Source: Typha latifolia (Eukaryota > Streptophyta > Magnoliopsida > Poales > Typhaceae). From it: a stretch of 64,000 nucleotides of DNA. How positions within the stretch are numbered: position 1 is the first letter of the stretch; each line of letters opens with the position of its first letter. Of this stretch, positions 59,301-64,000 are shown piece by piece. A program made the translations under genes and the position numbers. A model generated the notes under the pieces. It was not told where the DNA came from, did no database searches, and saw only the letters and a list, made by a program, of their open reading frames with translations. The stretch is taken from the NCBI GenBank assembly GCA_019914945.1, contig CM034100.1:17619096-17683095 (forward strand). The letters are read 5' to 3'.

Positions 59301-61506
59301 AGAAAGGTCATTCGATCAGATATGGACAATACTTTGTACCTCTTAGTCAAAGGGGAGACATTCCAGGGTACTCCATTTCTGCTAGTCCCACATAAATTTC
59401 CTTTGCAACTCTTCTATGTCACAATTTTAATAAGAAAAAGATGTATCACAAGACAAAATAATTCAGGTCGTAGGATGTTGGAATATTCCATTTGAGTATT
59501 TGACAACAAAAACTTGCTGAAGGGACCAAGGAGGAATACCGAATACAGGTACTTGAGCTCATAAAATGAACTAGAGCGAGAATTAGAATTGGTAGCCTAA
59601 TTAAGAAACAAATGTTCTCTTATCCTTTGCCTTTTCTTTTGCTTTAACAGAGTATTTAATGCCTTGCAGGAAGCTCTTTCTGAGAAGAGAACTGGAGAAG
59701 GTTTTAAAGCACCTTGCCACCTTGGCCTTCTAATCTCTTGCCTCTCTTTTTTATCAACTACTTGGTGACTAAAGCAGACATTCAAGTGAGGCACGAAGTA
59801 TAATTTTTTTTTATATAATTATATTTTGGCTGGTACAATATCAGCAATAATCCACCGTTGAAACAGTACATTTTGAACTTACGAAATATTTTACTACTGA
59901 TGGATGACCAGGTGGTCCCAAATTATTATTACTACCTGATCCTGATATTTACAGTGCAGCAGAGCATCTCTCAGAATGACCATAAAACAGGATAAGGCAA
60001 GGTACATCTTTTGTTTCGTTTTTACTCCATAAAAGTATATCTGCTATTTTTATCTTCGTGCTGTAAGTATCGATCTCCTAGTGGTGGATGTTCTTTGAAG
60101 ACTATTGTACTGTTAATTATAATGAGTTCAATAGTCTAATGGGTTCCAGAACTTATATCAACATACTATTAGTCTTAAGCACTTACTATCTCACAATATA
60201 TCCCTTATGTTGTCCGTCTTTGTTGCTATTATTATTCTTCTTCTATGTACTGCTTTCAGGATAAATATTAATACTGCAAAGTTAATACCATTATTAAGAG
60301 AGATATTTAACTTGGTGTAGTTTATCTCGTATCTATGTAAGGCAAAAGCACAAGAATAATTACCTCTATCAAAGAGGTTGGTGCTGTTTTATCCCTCGCA
60401 ATATTACTAAATGCGCCGTGGGGTCAATGAGATGCTTCTCTTTGAAGCTTCCAAGTGGTATTACGTGTTTGAACATCACTGGATACATAGAATGCACATT
60501 AAGATCTGCTACTTTTGATGGACAATGAATCAACTTTAGAATGATCATGATAATTTGTCGCTGTGGCAGTCATAGAAAAAGGTGTTACATTATCTATGTG
60601 ATATGTTAAACCTTGCAGTCTACTGGGGACCATGAGATGTGTAGATCTTCTCTCATTTTCTGTGACTTTTTCACTAGGTAAGGATTTGCATTCCTTTATT
60701 AGGGCCCTTCCCTACAAGTTAAGGAAGGGATTTAGGGACCACTGGGTTCTTCCTCTTGAGTCTTAAAACAACTCGTCTTTTATTATCTTTTTATTTTGTT
60801 TTTGGGAAAGAACTTGTCTTTTATTATTATCTTGCACCATGAATATTATCATATTTGATTCAGGTTTTCGTTACTAACTTCAAGGCTTCAACCGTTCTCT
60901 ATAAGAGAACGATCGGACCAGATTAATTCGCCAACTATTTTATATTCTAACATTCTCAACAATAAAAACAGAAACAAAAACAAAAATGGTTCAAATGTTG
61001 CATTGAATAGTTCAGGGGTAAGCAGTAAGAAAAAAGATAATTGACTACATTGTAAGAGATTATCTTGACATACAATGATGTAGGTGCAAATCATCCTTGG
61101 CAAGTATATTGATGAGGGCTGAGCCTATTAATTTAACCAACTGACTGCTAAGGGAATACTTGGACCTTTACATATATGCAGTTTGCACCATGCATTTAGT
61201 GATAATATTATCATACTTGCAAAACACATTAAATTAGATTAATATGGTAGATGACATGTATATATATATATATATATATATAATCAATCTACTAAAATGC
61301 TTAAAATGTTATATTCCTCTCTTATTTTGTGGGCCGCAAATCTTAATTCTAGGAGAGTGAAAAGACAGCATATTAAGTCTTGAGTTCAATATTCACTGGA
61401 GAAAGAATCATTGTAAGGATAGATAAACTTTAAACCTAAAACCAAATAGGGTGGTGGAAGTGATCTTAGAGTTTTTAGAGAAGAGTGGTGGGGATTTTTT
61501 TTATCT

Positions 61507-61579
<73 letters not shown>

Positions 61580-62190
61580 GTGGTAGGGGAGATGCTGTTA
61601 CGGAGAACCGATCAATTTTATATAAGATATTTTATAAAAGTTGGTAGGTAAGCATGATCGATTATAATCCAAATAATTAGTGCAGAAAAAATTATTTAAT
61701 AATTTGATGTAATGGTTTAGCTCAACGGTTCTGTTCAATTCGATTTAATAGCTCGACAGTGCAGTGAAACTAATTAAACCCTAGACTAAAGACGGTTTTA
61801 TATGTTTGATAAAATTAACCTACATTTGCATTAAAAGAGAGTTGACTTAGTATTCAATCTATATCTTGCCTTTATGCTCTTGAACGATATCAACACTATC
61901 CTTACTTTATTTAGTTTAATATAAATTTTGATTAAATTTAGTTAATGGATATAACAAAAAGTTTATTTAAATATATATCTCTTAATACTAAAATGATCAC
62001 GACAAAATGATAGGAACAAAAATCAAATTAAGAAAAAAAAAATATACGGTGATATTTTCAAAAACCGATATAGCACTATCACATATGTCCCACAAATAAT
62101 TATACTCTCGTTGATTCAGAAATTTAGAAAGCAGCCAGATTTCTAATCTCCTGACAAGCCTTATCGAGATAAATAATTCGAAGCATTGAA
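56356..62190. other. Gene-poor intergenic DNA
   Basis: No gene recognised. A GC-richer patch at about 57,140-57,370 has a 74-aa minus frame of no known family. An acceptor-like TTGCAG followed by an open 96-nt frame lies at about 59,670. Microsatellites: (TA)n at 61,259-61,282 and (GA)n at 61,510-61,576. Confidence 0.45.
61510..61576. repeat. (GA)n microsatellite
   Basis: About 33 GA units, the longest dinucleotide run in the window. Confidence 0.9.
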
Positions 62191-62685
62191 GTGCGATGAT
62201 CCTCATCCTACCACGACGGGAATGCGGGCCCCGGGTCTCTTTCACTCCGCACCGGCGTCTCTGATTGGCGCGCAAAAGCGTGGGCCCGCTCCGACTGGGA
62301 CGGGATCCCCTGCGATCCCCACCGTTGCAGCGCCTGATCGTCTGGACCCAGTTCGTGCAGTCAGATCTGGAGACGATCCGATCTATCCGAGGGGCTTCCC
62401 GAACCCTCCTCCTTCTCATACCTTCTAAGTTTGCTTCAACAGTCATAACCCACCAAACTACACCCAAAGCCCACTAAACCCACCTCTCTTTTATCTCTTC
62501 TCGGCTTTTAATTCTCTCCACACAACACTAGTACTACTACCACCAAACTCTCATCATCTCCAATCTCAAAGACCAACCTTCTCTTTCTCTTTCTCTCGCT
62601 TTCTCTTCCCTTCCCTTCCCTTCCCTTCCCTTCTCTCTCTCTTTCTTTCTCTAGCTATATATTATAAAACATAAAAGCTTCTGCT
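62191..62685 (+). promoter_or_regulatory. Promoter and leader of the HIPP gene
   Basis: GC-rich patch with a reversed CCAAT box (GATTGG, about 62,259) at 62,200-62,420, then a pyrimidine-rich leader with a (CCCTT)n run at about 62,605-62,633. Long frames here on either strand lack any known domain. Confidence 0.45.
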
Positions 62686-63915
62686 ATGGCATCAGGAGCA
62701 CCACCACCAGAGCCATTACAAAGCAAGGTACTCACACAATTCTCATCTCACCCGCATCTCTCTCCTCTCTTTTGGTTGATAGTTTTCTTGTTTTAGTTTT
62801 TATCTCACTATCCCACTCATTTCCTCTTGGGTTCTTCAGACTGTGGTGCTAAGAGTCTCCATTCACTGCGAAGGATGCAAGAAAAAGGTGAAGAAGGTCC
62901 TCAAAAGCATTCCAGGTAAATTCTCCCTCTCTCCTCTTCTCTCCTCTTCTCTTCCTTCAGTCTGTTAGTCTAATTGTCGAATACCTGAAAAGGGGTGTTC
63001 GATTGCGATGTCGACGCGCGACAGAACAAGGTGACGGTGACGCTCCAAGGAAATGTCGATGCCGGTATCCTAGTCAAGAAACTACTCAAATCCAACAAGC
63101 AAGCCGAGCTGTGGCCGCCGGAGAAGAAGAATAAGCCCGCGAACCAAAATCCTGGCGCTAATAGCGGCAACAAAGAGAAGCAAAACAAAGAACCCAAAGA
63201 GCCCCCAGAAAGCTCTGAGAAGAAGCCGTCAGATGCCCCCGTCGCGGCTAAGCCCACGGACGCCAACGCCAACGCCAACGCCAACGCCAACGCCAACGCC
63301 AACGCCAACGCCAAAGCCAACGCCGACGCCGACGCCACCAAAGCCCCTGAAGCCGACGCGAAATCCGCAGAGACGTCATTGAAACCCACCGTCGAACAGA
63401 AGACGGGCACAAAGGAGAACGATTCGAAAGCGACTCAAAAGAGTGCAGAAAATTCCAACCCACCTCCTGAGATCCCAAAAGTTGATGATACCAAGAAGGC
63501 GGGAGCACCCGCACCCAAAGAGGAATCTAGTGGTAGCGGAGACAGTGAGAAGGGCAAGAGTGAGCAAAAGGAGAAGACCAAAGAGAGGAAAGTAGACGTC
63601 GAACAGGCGCACGAGCCGCACAACATGTACCCATCTCCGATGCATCCATATCCGCAGCCGCCGGCATACGTGATGAGCTACAACATGGTGCAGCCCAGCA
63701 CAAGCAGAGCACTCTACGCCACCGCTCCAATGCCGCCGGCGTCGCAGGGATACATGCATTCCCCGTATCCTCCGTCTCAGGAATACATGTATACCCCATA
63801 TGCTCCTCCTCCGCCGCCGGAATACTACTACTACGGGCCACCGTCGGAGCCACCGCAGCAAGATTCGTATGATATGTTCAATGATGAGAATGCCAATTCC
63901 TGTTCTATTATGTGA
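62686..63915 (+). CDS. Heavy-metal-associated isoprenylated plant protein (HIPP)
   Basis: Plant metallochaperone-like protein: an HMA domain that binds metal through CxxC, joined to a long variable region and a farnesylated C-terminus. Exons 62,686-62,727, 62,840-62,915 and 62,993-63,915 sum to 1041 nt, 346 aa. The HMA domain covers about 15-80; the metal motif is HCEGCKKK with Cys24 and Cys27. The next exon continues GVFDCDVDARQNKVTVTLQG and KKLLKSNKQAELWP. Residues of about 90-220 are Lys/Glu/Pro-rich and hold an (Ala-Asn)8 repeat. The tail is Pro/Tyr-rich (YPPSQEYMYTPYAPPPPPEY), and the protein ends CSIM, a farnesylation-type CaaX box. Membrane attachment and metal preference are inferred. 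Intron 2 is 77 bp. Confidence 0.92.
63262..63309 (+). repeat. In-frame GCCAAC hexanucleotide repeat
   Basis: Eight perfect units coding Ala-Asn in the HIPP linker, followed by degenerate GCC-AAA/GAC units. Reverse-strand frames through it are artefacts. Confidence 0.95.
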
Positions 63916-64000
63916 AGGCTTCATTGAGAAATTAGTTTCAAGAGATTATATGTATGTAGATGTATGTATGAATGTTAGATGCCTAAGCTTATACTACTCG

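Noticed and set aside
61997..62467. 156-aa minus ORF
   Set aside because: Lies in the HIPP promoter; no known domain, and the C-terminal half is AT-driven.
62970..63924. 146-aa, 182-aa and other minus ORFs
   Set aside because: Antisense to HIPP exon 3; poly-Ala/Leu and Trp/Arg repeats come from the reversed GCCAAC tract.

Overview
This is nuclear DNA of a flowering plant, most likely a non-grass monocot. That placement is inferred from general protein similarity and is moderate at best. The evidence for a plant is AT-rich intergenic DNA, multi-exon genes with GT-AG introns, a eukaryotic tRNA without encoded CCA, plant-only gene families (LUMINIDEPENDENS, phi GST, FPF1, HIPP) and many (GA/CT)n and (AT)n microsatellites. 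Exons below were built by hand from splice sites, reading phase and recalled family sequences; no alignment or transcript was available.

Layout. 1-6.4 kb, minus: N-terminal 601 codons of LUMINIDEPENDENS (LD), 12 exons, cut by the window edge. 8.3-13.4 kb, minus: complete 7-exon mitochondrial thiamine-diphosphate carrier, 331 aa. 15.2-35.4 kb: a rearranged island built around one plus-strand PWWP-domain gene. It holds one intact two-exon copy (25,730-30,212, 987 aa), a decayed direct copy lacking the PWWP exon (18.2-20.1 kb), and an inverted fragment of the 3' end (15.3-16.4 kb). The DNA downstream of the gene was duplicated with it, so about 18.2-25.0 kb and 28.7-35.3 kb match. Each copy carries a foldback hairpin, a palindrome-rich tandem repeat and exon-like minus-strand scraps. 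35.6-41.1 kb, plus: ATG18a-type autophagy protein, 4 exons. 42.2-43.2 kb, plus: phi-class glutathione S-transferase, 3 exons. 44.3-44.9 kb, plus: NIP7 ribosome-biogenesis factor, with a telo-box/site II promoter. 46.4 kb: tRNA-Gly(CCC). 47.0 and 49.3 kb, plus: two tandem single-exon FPF1-like genes. 49.6-62.2 kb: gene-poor DNA with an orphan promoter-like islet at 53.3-53.7 kb and a probable retroelement tail at 56 kb. 62.7-63.9 kb, plus: a HIPP metallochaperone-like gene with a CaaX end and an Ala-Asn repeat.

These are ordinary eukaryotic genes with no operon logic. LD, the PWWP family and FPF1 have each been linked to flowering control in model plants, but nothing here shows that the linkage is functional. 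The most unusual feature is the PWWP island: an inverted pair of 3'-end copies next to an intact paralogue is the arrangement that can feed hairpin small RNAs against the intact gene. That is a hypothesis to test, not something shown.
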